64,000 bases of DNA from Diplonema papillatum (taxonomy: Eukaryota; Euglenozoa; Diplonemea; Diplonemida; Diplonemidae): contig JAPJBO010000209.1 of assembly GCA_030068145.1 (NCBI GenBank), positions 186,001-250,000 of the forward strand, given 5' to 3'. The position numbers were made by a program, and so were the translations under genes. The notes beneath the pieces are model-generated. The model ran no database searches. It had not been told where the DNA came from and saw only the letters and a program-made list of their open reading frames with translations. Below, in pieces: positions 1 to 9,982 of the stretch (positions are counted from its first letter, which is position 1; each line of letters opens with the position of its first letter).

Positions 1-195
1 TAAATCCGCGGTTAAATAACCTGGCCTCAGTGGTGCAAGCACCACGCGCTCTTCAAACCCAAGAAACATTTCCCCCCCCAAGTTTCTACGGTCAACCGGA
101 GACTTTAAAACACCGACTTTCTAATCCACAAATAACGCTATACATTAGTAGTTGGCAGCGTACTACATGAAACTTACCGAAGCAGGTGAGTTGCT

Positions 196-291
196 GTGCG
201 CTAGTGCGCACAGCAACCGCTAGTGCGCACAGCAACCGCTAGTGCGCACAGCAACCGCTAGTGCGCACAGCAACCGCTAGTGCGCACAAAC
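196..291. repeat. 19-bp minisatellite, about 5 units
   Basis: A unit reading GCTAGTGCGCACAGCAACC is repeated about five times without interruption. Each unit contains the short palindrome GTGCGCAC. No coding role is visible. The first 195 bases of the window show no recognisable gene. Confidence 0.9.
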
Positions 292-327
292 AAAAGAAAG
301 CGCCATGCTAATTCTTTTGTTGTATAG

Positions 328-972
328 GCACCTGCTTTGTAGGAAAAGCTTGAGGAGACTGCCAGTAGCGATAGATCAAAGGAGGTAAATGTGCTGTAGC
401 CCACACGAAACACAGGTAAATCTGGGTTTAGTGGCGGGCGTAAGCGTTCAACAAAACCACTTTGTAGTTGTATTGATTTCTCCCCCGCTAGCCTCCTTCG
501 AAATGAGCACAAGGCAGTCCCTCGAGTATTTTGTATAAGCACCTGCTTTGTAGGAAAAGCTTGAGGAGACTGCCAGTAGCGATAGATCAAAGGAGGTAAA
601 TGTGCTGTAGCCCACACGAAACACAGGTAAATCTGGGTTTAGTGGCGGGCGTAAGCGTTCAACAAAACCACTTTGTAGTTGTATTGATTTCTCCCCCGCT
701 AGCCTCCTTCGAAATGAGCACAAGGCAGTCCCTCGAGTATTTTGTATAAGCACCTGCTTTGTAGGAAAAGCTTGAGGAGACTGCCAGTAGCGATAGATCA
801 AAGGAGGTAAATGTGCTGTAGCCCACTCGAAACACAGGTAAATCTGGGTTTAGTGGCGGGCGTAAGCGTTCAACAAAACCACTTTGTAGTTGTATTGATT
901 TCTCCCCCGCTAGCCTCCTTCGAAATGAGCACAAGGCAGTCCCTCGAGTATTTTGTATAAGCACCTGCTTTC
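328..972 (+). repeat. Three tandem copies of a 211-bp MITE-like repeat
   Basis: The string GCACCTGCTTTGTAGGAAAA starts at 328, 539 and 750, and its first bases recur at 961, giving three complete 211-bp units and a stub. The units are almost identical. Each unit starts with ...TGAGGAGACTGCCAG and ends with ...GGCAGTCCCTCGAGTATTTTG; these ends are imperfectly complementary, so the unit looks like a short inverted-repeat (MITE-like) element. Full or partial relatives lie near 1262, 1586, 2610, 6411 (minus), 11140 (minus), 33083, 42985 (minus), 47926 and 50425. Open frames on the minus strand are a by-product of the tandem unit and I do not call them genes. Confidence 0.85.
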
Positions 973-1261
973 AGGGCATTAGTTCAGAGGTTCCTGGGGT
1001 TTGCAGATCTTGACCGTTTGTGGGGAGTTTGTCAACCAACGCTGTCGTTTCGGCGGCTCGGGGGGGAGCTTGACACACCTCCGCAACTTTGTCCAAAGTA
1101 ACCGGCGTGTATCACAATGCGTCTATGTCAACGGGCGTAAATACCACCACCCCCTACCTATCTTTCCTGGAAACGCTGCGTGTTGCGTTGTTCCGACGTT
1201 TTTATTTATTTATTTATGTTTCCCCCCGACCGGCCCCGGTTTGCAGATTTAGACCGGTCGG
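973..1261. other. Stretch with no recognised gene
   Basis: Only a T-rich tract (TTTATTTATTTATTTATG, near 1200) stands out. Short open frames here are unlike any family I know. Confidence 0.5.
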
Positions 1262-1805
1262 TCTAAATCTGGAGCGAAAGCTAATCCCCTGCCTGCTTTG
1301 TAGGAAATACTTGAGGAGACTGCCAGTTGCGAAATCTCAAAGGATAGTGTGGTACTCATCGGCATGCCGATGACTCCCCACCATCGCAACAATACTCCAA
1401 TCTCAAAGGTAGGGTCTGTAGCCCACACGAAACCCAGATAAATCTGGGGTTATCGACGGGTGTAAACGTCCAACAAAGACCCTCCACGGGTCACACAACG
1501 ATCGCGCCCTCCCGGCTCTTCCCGGCTACTCGTGTCCTCCGCATCGCGGCGTGCCTATCGGCGCAGCAAGCGAGAAAGCCGAAGGGTCGGTCTAAATCTG
1601 GAACGAAAGCTAATCCCCTGCCTGCCTTGTAGGAAATACTTGAGGAGACTGCCAGTTGCAAAATCTCAAAGTACTCAACGGCATGCCGATGACTCCCCAC
1701 CATCGCAACAATATTCCAATCTCAAAGGTAGGGTCTGTAGCCCACACGAAACCCAGATAAATCTGGGTTTATTGACGGGTGTAAACGTCCAACAAAGACT
1801 ACACT
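1262..1805 (+). repeat. Two degenerate copies of the 211-bp family, each with a hairpin insert
   Basis: Both copies begin GGTCGGTCTAAATCTGGA (about 1256 and 1585) and carry the family signatures TACTTGAGGAGACTGCCAGTT and TGTAGCCCACACGAAACCCA. Compared with the array at 328 they contain an extra segment (about 1350-1390 and 1675-1715) with the near-palindrome CGGCATGCCG followed by ATGACTCCCCACC. They are older, diverged relatives of the same repeat. Confidence 0.7.
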
Positions 1806-1850
1806 CCACGAAGGAATGTACTTGGTGTCGGTCACAAACAGTCCCGGTCC

Positions 1851-2345
1851 GTGTGCTGCCGGAGTGGCCACCACCGGGCGGGAGACCGGCCGGACGACGC
1901 CGACGACGAGAACGAGGCACCTGCACCTCCGGCGGGACCTCAACCGGCACCGGCAGCGCCCCGACGCGGGCTCCGACGCAAACGCGGGGAGACGAGCGAG
2001 GAATCCTCCGGCTCCGGCCAGGGAGACTCACCAACGATCGATCACGCTGCGCCGCTGCGGCGGCGTGCTGCGGAGGACCCTTCCGTCCCACGCACCCCCC
2101 CAGCGCGGCGGCGCCGACGCACTCAACTGCCAACGCCGCAACTCCGGGCCAACACCCCCGCCCGACGAACGCCGCCCAATGCGCAGCCCCCGGCTGCGTC
2201 CATCCGACGCGCGAACCGACGCAAACGCGAAGAAACGAGCGAAGGGTCATCCAACGATGGCTCCGGCCGGGAGGCCACAATGACACCCACTCGTAGGCCG
2301 CCTCCGCGGCGACGTAACAGACGCGTTCCATCTGCTGTGACGTAG
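1851..2345 (+). pseudogene. Arg/Pro-rich ORF remnant whose C-terminal end recurs elsewhere
   Basis: An open frame of about 164 codons is rich in Arg, Pro, Ala and Ser, with repeated RKREETSE-type segments, and ends ...RRVPSAVT before a stop. There is no credible ATG, so the start is uncertain. The last 40 or so residues recur in the same frame at about 29700-29850, 30150-30280 and 30775-30870, each time ending KRVPSAVT-stop. This repeated C-terminus suggests the 3' end of a dispersed coding element, perhaps a retroelement ORF1, but no domain is recognisable. Overlapping open frames on the other strand reflect the high GC content. Confidence 0.35.
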
Positions 2346-2602
2346 ACACGGAGTGTGCATAGTGCGTTGCTCAGGGTAGTCGGAGGCCTGACAATCACAC
2401 TAATGCAACAAATTTACACACTTGGTGTCGGTCACAAACAGTCCCGGACATGGCTAGTCATAACCCATAACGAAAGCGTGCACCAAATATACAACCCGTA
2501 ACCACATAGCCCTTTCTTGCCCTAAGAGAACCCATTCATGAACGGTCACACGGAGACCCCAAACCCCCGGAATTTCGAGCGAACTTTAACTCTAAAAAAG
2601 AC

Positions 2603-2690
2603 CCAGTTTGTTGTTGTAATGTATTCTCCCCCTCCAGCCTCCTTCGAGATGAGCACAAGGCAGTCCCTCGAGTATTCTGTAGGAACAATG
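2603..2690 (+). repeat. Partial 211-bp family repeat (right half)
   Basis: TTCTCCCCCTCCAGCCTCC and GCACAAGGCAGTCCCTCGAG match the right half of the repeat at 328-960. Just upstream (about 2565-2605) is another dispersed motif, GAGCGAACTTTAACTCTAAA, which recurs near 3495, 3851, 6115, 26490 and 46120. Confidence 0.75.
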
Positions 2691-2772
2691 CATGTGTAGT
2701 TACGAGAGAACGCGTAATCCGGTGCAGTTATCTCATGCTTCCCACCCGCATGCCTGAACAACACGATAACAG

Positions 2773-4845
2773 AAGACGCAGTCGGAGCTTGCGCGGCGTG
2801 TGCATGACCTTGAGCAGGCGCAGAAAAAGCAGGAAGCCGCAGAGAAGCAGCGCCAGCGGGAGCTGAAGGCGCGGATGAAGCACACCGCCCGGTGCCACGA
2901 AGAAGAGCAGGAGCGCCTCCGGTCCTTCTCCGACAACGAGCGCAAGAGGCGGGTCGGCGCCGCCAGCTGCAGGGTCTTGAAGCAGTCCGGCGTCACCGAC
3001 GAGCGCCTGCAGAAGGCCCGCCAACGGCGGGAGGGCCTGTATGCCTGTTTGATTCATCGTTTTTCATGTTGTGTGCCGCTGCGCGCTGGTGCTCTACAAC
3101 GCAAGAAATCCCGGAGTGCCGTCAAACCACAGCCAAGGCTGCATCGAATTGAATGCTTCGGACACGTATTATTCTCATCAACAGTTACAAACTCTGCTAG
3201 CCGTAGTTAATGTGTGTAATCACGCCTGGCAGCAGGCGCAAATTGCCCAACACAAACACTGCTGAGGCAGCGAAGAGAAATGGCCACGTACTTGGTACGT
3301 TAGCATCAAGGGATGACATCTAATCCTACAATTGGTGGACAAGTCTGGTGCCAGCGGGTTCCTGTGTCGCGCAGCCAAAGGTTAAAAACATCCCGAAAAT
3401 CCCGAAGAACAAGCCCAGAACTGGTCTAGGCTGGAAAAGTGGCCGGAAATTACCAAGAAAACAAGAAGAAATCTCTCTTAAAAATCCCGGATCCTCAAGC
3501 GAACTTTCACTCTAAAAATCCCAGAGTACCGTTACACCACAGCTGAGGCTCAATCAAATTGAATGCTTCGGACACGTATCACAGGGGATGCTTCGGAGCA
3601 TATTGTTTCTACTGTTATTTCCACTGTTGTGTCCTACCTGTGTACCACTGCTCCATAATACAGGTTAATGGCGAAGGAAGAGGTGCGGCTCGGGAGGCAG
3701 AGGATCGAGGCTTGGCAGGCGGCAGAACGGGACTTCTGGAAGACGATCCCAAAAATCCCGAAGAACAAGCCCAGAACTGGTCTAGGCTGGAAAAGTGGCC
3801 GGAAGTTACCAAGAAAACAAGAAGAAATCTCTCTTAAAAATCCCGGATCCTCAAGCGAACTTTCACTCTAAAAATCCCAGAATACCGTTACACCACAGCT
3901 GAGGCTAAATCAATTTGAATGCTTCGGACACGTATCACAGGGGATGCTTCGGAGCATATTGTTTCTACTGTTATTTCAACTGTTGTGTCCTACCTGTGTA
4001 CCACTGCTCCATAATACAGGTTAATGGCGAAGGAAGAGGTGCGGCTCGGGAGGCAGAGGATCGAGGCTTGGCAGGCGGCAGAACGGGACTTCTGGAAGAC
4101 GACCATCGGCACCGCTTGCCAGGCGGTCTCGCAGAACGCGCGGCGCGAGAACCTGCTGGCCACGGCTGCCGCGAGGGGCGACTCGGCGGAGAGGGCGAGG
4201 GAGGCAAACAGGGCCCAGTACGACGCTCTCCGCGGGCACATGCTGCGAGACGACCTCCTCGACGCGGCTGTGCGCAGCGAAGCCGTCGTGAACGCCGAGA
4301 AACGGCGGAAGACGGAAGACCGCTCCCGCGCCATGAAATCGGCGGAAAGCTTCGTCCTCCGCGTCCGCTCGCGCAGCCAGCAGGAGCTGACCCGCTGCCA
4401 GCTCTCCGGCGCCTCTTCCCGCGTGCGGTCGGCCACCTCAGGCGGCACATCCCCCCGAACAGCCAACCGTGCACACGACAGCATATCCAAGCCCGTCTTG
4501 TCATCCGTCCCGGAACCAGCGGTAGAACCGTCGATTCCGACCAGCCACCGGGTGTCCCTCACCGCCCGGTTCAAGTCCGCGCCCCCGTCGTCTCCTCCGC
4601 CGCGTTTTCCCCAGCCCTGCCTTGCTGCTGCTGCTGCTGGTGGTGCTGGTGGTGCTGGTGCCGGTGCTGCGTCGGCGCACGGCAAGAAGGTGCCGGCGAT
4701 CAAACCCGAGGCGTACAACAGGCTCCTGGGCGGCGCCGGTGAGAGGGACGGGCTCTTCGTCGTGTCCGCCTTGCACGCGAACCCACTCGCGCGCTCGATG
4801 GTCCACGTATCGTCCGCTCGCACCGTGCAGTGGAAGCCTGCGTAG
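2773..4845 (+). CDS. Coiled-coil protein gene, exons 2773-3038 and 4020-4845 (5' end unknown)
   Basis: The first recognised exon follows a possible acceptor (ATAACAG) and encodes a highly charged Glu/Gln/Arg/Lys-rich helix with motifs such as KKQEAAEKQRQRELKARMK. A donor at CT|GTATGC (3039) joins in frame (phase 2) to ATAATACAG|G at 4020. The last exon continues the charged helix (KEEVRLGRQRIEAW), then becomes Ser/Pro/Ala-rich with a run of Ala and Gly at about 4615-4680, and ends SARTVQWKPA-stop at 4845. Long charged coiled coils of this kind are common in cytoskeletal or ciliary proteins, but I do not recognise the family. An ATG (4024) near the start of the last exon could be an alternative start. 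No upstream exon was identified. Confidence 0.6.
3390..4105 (+). repeat. 356-bp tandem duplication including part of the last exon
   Basis: Bases from about 3390-3745 are repeated at 3746-4101. The unit contains the end of the intron, the acceptor ATAATACAGG and the first 85 or so bases of the exon, up to TTCTGGAAGACGA. The upstream copy therefore presents a decoy acceptor at 3664. Its frame runs into intron-like sequence and stops at 3871. Each unit also holds the dispersed motif CTCAAGCGAACTTTCACTCT. Confidence 0.9.
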
Positions 4846-5021
4846 GAGGGTGAGCCGGTCCACTTCCCTGCTGAGACAGCGTGGGCCAGTGTGACATCTT
4901 GTTGTGTGATAGGCTTGTGATAGGCAGCAGCAAGCAATTCGATGCACTTCCAGGAAATAGGGGGGGGGCTGGCGCAGCAGAGAGGGAGCTCCGAGGAGAA
5001 GAACAGTTGAGGTCGCAGCTC
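4846..5021 (+). other. 3' flank of the coiled-coil gene
   Basis: Contains a GATAGGCTTGTGATAGGCAG direct repeat and a segment at about 4932-5020 (GATGCACTTCCAGGAAATAG, then ACAGTTGAGGTCGCAGCTC) that recurs, diverged, at about 5620-5702. Confidence 0.6.
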
Positions 5022-5336
5022 ATGCCCCCGAACAGCCAACCGTGCGCACGACAGCATGTCGAAGCCCGTCTTGTCATCCGTCCCGGAACCAGCGGTAGAA
5101 CCGTCGATTCCGACCAGCCACCGGGTGTCCCTCACCGCCCGGTTCAAGTCCGCGCCCCCGTCGTCTCCTCCGCCGCGTTTTCCCCAGCCCTGCCTTGCTG
5201 CTGCTGCTGCTGGTGGTGCTGGTGCCGGTGCTGCGTCGGCGCACGGCAAGAAGGTGCCGGCGATCAAACCCGAGGCGAACAAAAGGCTCCTCAAGGGCGA
5301 TTCGTCCGCTCGTACCGTGCAGTGGAAGCCTGCGTA
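5022..5336 (+). pseudogene. Partial copy of the coiled-coil gene's 3' exon
   Basis: This repeats the exon from about 4447 onward (CCCCCGAACAGCCAACCGTG) and ends in the same SARTVQWKPA-stop. Relative to the parent it lacks 9 bases in the Gly/Ala codon run and most of the segment encoding the residues between KPEA and SSARTV. The frame stays open, but no start or acceptor is obvious, so it is best read as a truncated tandem duplicate rather than a gene. Confidence 0.75.
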
Positions 5337-5465
5337 GGGAGTGAGCCGGTCCACCTCGTGCTGACAGACTGTGGCAGCCTGTGATAGGTGAGGTTGCAGA
5401 ATGTCCCTAGCGATGGCCTGCGTTAGTAGGCGACTACCACTTCGATCGTGTCATGCTTCAGGCGC

Positions 5466-5600
5466 TTGCACACCAGCCTGTGATAGACTGCTGACAGCCT
5501 GTGTGACAGCCTGTGTGACGGCCTGTGTGACGGCCTGACAGCCTGTGTGACAGCCTGTGTGACAGCTTGTGTATAGACTGTGATGAAACTGCTGATATGC
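5466..5600 (+). repeat. Minisatellite based on CAGCCTGTGTGA
   Basis: About ten variants of (A)CAGCCTGTGTGA / CGGCCTGTGTGA occur in tandem or nearly so. It lies between two diverged copies of the GATGCACTT...GCAGCTC segment. Confidence 0.8.
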
Positions 5601-6405
5601 TGTGACAGACATCAGCAGGCAATTGGATGCACCTTCAAGAAATAGGGGACTGGTTCAGTAGAGGGGGACCTCCGAGGAGACGAACAGTTGGAGACGCAGC
5701 TCTTGACACCGAACACGGTGCAGGTAAGACACCGTGCAGTCGTCTCGTCGGTGTCGCCCAAGTCTTCCCCCTTCAGGTCACCGACTTCCGGTTCCTGGCA
5801 TCGGCGCTTCGTGCTTGACTTCTTACCTCTTTCTTTTAGCCATACTTCACTTACTTCCCTGGTGCCTGTTCTCAGATCCGAACAAGGTCTTCACTCTCCT
5901 TGTTGTCCTGCTGCTTGCCATGTACGTCTTTCTTGTTTGTTGCTGTATATTTGTATCGTGAATAGGGCGTCCGTCTGCTTCTACCTCTTGGTTGCTCTGT
6001 TGCCTGCGAGTCCTGTTGATGGTGCTGAGGGCTCTCTTGCGGGCCAGTTTGAATACTTGGCATCGCATATTTTTCGAAATTGAAGATCAGATAACTATAT
6101 AAAAATCCCGGAATCTCAAGCGAACTTTAACTTTAAGAACTTAACTGAAACACTTCGAGTGGCATTGGTCAAAGGCAAACCTGTCCGGCCAGATGTGTGC
6201 GGTCACGATCACGATCGGTCGACTATTTCCTGCGGTGTTCACTGACATTATCAAAAAGAGATGTGCATGACGTGATTGATAGCCTAGATTGCGATCGCGT
6301 TTGGGCTCTCCGGCGATAGTTCTTACACGTTTGTGCGTACTTCTTCTGAGTTTGCTGACTTAAGAAGCCAAATAAAAAGACACACCAGCCAATTGGCTAC
6401 CGCCT
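5601..6405. other. Stretch with no recognised gene
   Basis: 5620-5702 is the second copy of the segment at 4932-5020. 5820-6060 is C/T-rich with short open frames of no recognisable family. 6098-6135 carries the dispersed motif CTCAAGCGAACTTTAACTTT. Confidence 0.5.
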
Positions 6406-6410
6406 GTACC

Positions 6411-6665
6411 AAGTTTTGTGTCTCCAACGGAAAAATACTCGAGGGACCGCCTTGTGCTCATTTCGAAGGAGGCTAGAAGGGGAGAAAACAACAATACAAC
6501 TACAAAGTGGGTCTTTTTTGTTGAACACTTACGCCCGCCACTCAACCCAGATTTACCTGTGTTTCGTGTGGGCTACAGCACATTTACCTCCTTTGATCTT
6601 TCGCGATCTTTCGCAACTGGCAGTCTTCTCAAGTTTTTCCTACAAAGCAGGTGCTTATACAAAAA
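6411..6665 (-). repeat. 211-bp family repeat, minus strand
   Basis: The full repeat is present in reverse orientation, from AAAATACTCGAGGGACCGCC to GTAGGAAAAACTTGAGAAGACTGCC reversed, and ends against an A-run at 6660-6671. It sits immediately upstream of the P5C dehydrogenase duplication, so the repeat may mark a rearrangement junction. Confidence 0.8.
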
Positions 6666-6690
6666 AAAAAACAAATCTGAGAACGTCGAA

Positions 6691-6820
6691 TATGAAGACG
6701 TCGGCAACGCGAGTGGCTTTGAGAAGCTTCCACGGTGGAAGGTGCAGTAACTACCGGATTCCGGAGATCGTGAATGAAGACCTCCTTCACTACGCTCCCG
6801 GCTCGAAGGAGAGGGCGGAT
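6691..6820 (+). pseudogene. Fragment of P5C dehydrogenase exon 1 (first 43 codons)
   Basis: The ATG and the first 130 bases of the exon at 6985 are repeated here, then the sequence switches at 6821 into the 5' flank (TTGCGCTGTCCGCCATTCGC) that precedes the full copy. At codon 22 this fragment has CGG (Arg), as in the copy at 16857, not CAG (Gln) as in the adjacent copy. It is a truncated tandem duplicate without a catalytic domain. Confidence 0.85.
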
Positions 6821-6984
6821 CTTGCGCTGTCCGCCATTCGCCGTCTTTTGGTGAAATTGTCGCTGCAGCTCCCGCCAAACCGTTTCTCTTCTGTATAAGT
6901 GTTCCGTAGTGCGTCCTGACAGTTTCCCCCACAACCACAGGTTTTGTGTCTTCGTGGTAGAATACAAATTTGGGTGCCGTAAAC

Positions 6985-9982
6985 ATGAAGACGTCGGCAA
7001 CGCGAGTGGCTTTGAGAAGCTTCCACGGTGGAAGGTGCAGTAACTACCAGATTCCGGAGATCGTGAATGAAGACTTCCTTCACTACGCTCCCGGCTCGAA
7101 GGAGAGGGCGGATGTCCAAGCGAGCATCAAGAAGATGACGAGCGAGGAGTGGAACATCCCGTGCGTGGTGAACGGAGAAGAGATTCGGGACATCGAAATG
7201 GAGCGGGAGATCCCCCACGACAACCAGAAGACGTTCTGCAAGTACCACTACGCGTCGAAGGACACACTGCAGAAGGCGGTGAACACCTCGCTTGCGGCGC
7301 AGAAAGACTGGGCACGCATGCCGTTCCAGCACCGTGCAGCCATCTGGCTGAAAGCTGCAGACTTGATGGCGACGAAGTACCGTGCAGACATTCTTGCATC
7401 GTGCATGATCGGGCAGAGCAAGACCGTGTGGCAAGCTGAGATCGACGCCGCTGTGGAGTCGATCGACTTCTTGCGATTCGATGTGAAGTTCGCGCAGGAG
7501 ATCTACGACATCCAGCCGATCAGTGTGGAAGGAACGTGGAACTTCATGGACCACCGTCCACTGGAAGGATTCTGTCTGTCGATCACTCCGTTCAACTTCA
7601 CAGCGATCGGGATCCACTTGCCGACAGCAGCGGCGTTGATGGGAAACACGGTGGTGTGGAAATGCAGTGATGCGGCAGTGCACAGCAACTACTTGTGCCT
7701 GAAGATCATGGAGGAAGCTGGACTGCCACCCGGTGTTATCAACTTCTGCCCTGCTGACCCGTCGTTGTACAACGACTGGGTGATCCCGCGGAAGGAACTG
7801 GCTGGTGTTGGCTTCACAGGGTCGACGGCGACGTTTGGTCACATCTGGCAGGAAGTGGGGAAGCACATCCACTCGTACAACGGCTGGCCTCGTCTTGTGG
7901 GAGAGTGCGGAGGCAAGAACTTCCATCTGGTGCACGAGAGTGCGGACATGGAGACGGTCATGGCGGGGACTGTGCGCGGTACGTTTGAGTACCAGGGGCA
8001 GAAGTGCTCAGCGACGTCGCGAATGTACGTGCCCGAGAGCATGTGGCCGGAGCTGAAGGACAGGCTGGTGGAGGAAACGTCGAAGTTGAAGATGGGCAAC
8101 GTTCACGAGGACCTGTCGACGTTCATGGGTGCCGTCATCGACGAGAAGGCGTTCCGCAAGATCAAGTCGTACATCGACTGGGCGAAGAACGATAGCGAGT
8201 CTGAGATCATCGTCGGCGGCAAGTGCGACGATTCGCAGGGTTGGTTTGTGGAGCCCACGATCATCCAGACGAGCAACCCGCACTCGAAGACGATCACGGA
8301 GGAGATCTTCGGGCCGGTGTTGACGGTGTTCGTGTACCCGAACAAGGACTTCAAGTCGATGCCCGCCCTTGTGGACTCATCACCGTACGCGCTGACGGGA
8401 TCCATCTTCGCGAAGGACCGTGCCGTCATCGACTGGGTTTCCGAAGAGTTGATCCACAGCGCGGGCAACTTCTACGTCAACGACAAATCTACGGGCTCTA
8501 TCGTCGGCCAACAGCCCTTCGGCGGCTCCAGGAGCAGTGGAACCAACGACAAAGCAGGCTCTGCCGCGTTCATGCAAAGGTGTGCTATTTGCTGTCTTAC
8601 CTACCCCCGTCCGTGAAATAGGGCGGCACACTGTCTTTTTGACCGATCCCACATTTTACTGATCCCACAGAATCGGTTGAAACGAGACGGATTTACATGT
8701 GCTCTCGTAGCATGAGTTGGTCTCGGCTGCGAGCAGCTGCACCTGGCAAACCAGACTCACGCAGCTGATGATCAACCGAAACACCAGCATAGTGCGGTGA
8801 ACACATACCACAGGTTGAACGGGCCTTCTCCCCGAGACGAATTTACATGTGCTCTCGTAGCATGAGTTGATCTCGGCTGCGAGCAGCTGCACCTGGCAAA
8901 CCAGACTCACACAGCTGATGATCAACCGAAACACCAGCATAATGCGGTGAACACATACCATTCCAAGCACACTCACCCGTTTGGCACCTCCAGACCCACT
9001 CTTCTATGTTTCACGTTGACAAAAACAGCAAAGCTATTGATTGCCTTGGGGTTGATGTAGCAGTAGTGAGAATAACTCCTGGACGCGAGCTTTTTAAGAC
9101 CCATAGCCACGCTGCCGACATGCGGGCTTTGTGCATGCATTGAAACAGAGTCAAAGAGTCAGCGGTCTGCGAACGCGAAATACAATACGTGGTGTGTCGT
9201 ACCAGCTGTACAGCCAAACACCGTCCTCAGACGTGCAGACCAAACACACAAGAGATGGATGCCCAGTCGGTACAGGTCCCCGCATCCAGATGTCTGCTAG
9301 TTGCTCTGTAGTCGGGACGCACCAGTTCTCATCCGTCAGACGTGCCTGATGATGAAGATCTCGAGCTGGGGTTTCGACTTCCATTGCGTTAAGCTGGTCA
9401 ACTTCCGCGAAATTGCGGATTGTTGACAGCGGGAACATAAGACCATGAGCAGACGACGTGCTGCGGACGTGCCGACATTGTAGAGCCCCGTGCCGGCCTA
9501 TAGTCTTGCATGCTAGCGTCAGACCACGTCTCTCTACCACATCGTCTCGGGTTTGTCGTGTTTCTTTGCGTTGCCACCGTCCCTGCAGGGAAGAAACCGT
9601 CCTGGCAGCACGTGTTTCATGTGGTCACCCTCCTCGGAAGATGCCACGGCGCTGCGAGCTGCCCTACTACCGGTGCCGGGTCCGTCCGCACTGTACACTT
9701 CGTGTTGTCCGCCTCGTTTGCTTCGCGAAGCAGGTGCAAGTCCACTTGCAACCCTTCCGCCAAATTGTTGTGCGGTCGGTTGCGGCAGAGGCAGTACTAC
9801 TTCCGAGTTTCTCCTGATCAACCCCACTCTTTCGCAACACACAGCCACACACCCACCGAAAGCTAGCCGTAAGCCAGTAGCCAAAAACAACCAAAACACA
9901 TAAACACAGATGGTGCTCGCCGAGGTCTACCAAAGAGAACTTCTATCCTCTCCGCGACATATCGTACCCGTCCATGGCTTGA
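6985..9982 (+). CDS. ALDH4A1: Mitochondrial delta-1-pyrroline-5-carboxylate dehydrogenase, copy 1 (exons 6985-8579, 9910-9982)
   Basis: This NAD-dependent enzyme oxidises glutamate semialdehyde/P5C to glutamate in proline catabolism in the mitochondrial matrix. The predicted protein is 555 residues, close to the animal enzyme (about 563). The N-terminus is rich in Arg, Ser and Ala without acidic residues (MKTSATRVALRSFHGGRCSN), as expected of a mitochondrial presequence. Visible ALDH motifs are the cofactor-site Asn in ITPFNFTAIG, the GFTGSTATFG loop, the Glu in LVGECGGKN and the catalytic Cys in YQGQKCSATSR. A donor at AAAG|GTGTGC joins to ACACAG|ATGGTGC at 9910 and restores the family C-terminus, RWCSPRSTKENFYPLRDIS..., with a TGA stop. 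The intron is 1330 bases. I use the ATG at 6985; the frame is open 15 bases further upstream but without an ATG. Residue 22 is Gln, the only residue differing from copy 2. Confidence 0.93.
8680..8965 (+). repeat. Direct repeat inside the P5C dehydrogenase intron
   Basis: A segment of about 125 bases (ATTTACATGTGCTCTCGTAG ... GGTGAACACATACCA) occurs at 8689-8814 and again at 8839-8960. Diverged relatives (TGTGCTCTCGTAGCAT, then CAAACCAGACTCACA) occur near 18900 and 20975, so this is a dispersed family. The rest of the intron (8966-9909) shows only short open frames on both strands. Confidence 0.8.

Noticed and set aside
258..964. Overlapping minus-strand frames of 101-119 codons over the 211-bp tandem array
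   Set aside because: They repeat with the array, recur wherever the repeat lies in that orientation, and have no start context or domain. Repeat by-product.
3990..5354. 454-codon minus-strand frame opposite the coiled-coil gene
   Set aside because: It runs across the exon, intergenic sequence and the 3' duplicate without interruption because of GC bias. No domain, and the plus strand is supported by splice phase and duplication structure.
6790..7935. Long minus-strand frames opposite P5C dehydrogenase (381 codons; also 16689-17807)
   Set aside because: Antisense shadows of a GC-rich coding exon. The plus-strand frame carries all ALDH motifs.
9151..9540. Possible Copia-type RNase H end (PTTEQLADIW) on the minus strand in the P5C dehydrogenase intron
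   Set aside because: Only about ten residues match; the expected upstream H-x-x-x-R-x-H-F-x-R-E motif is missing. Too weak to annotate.
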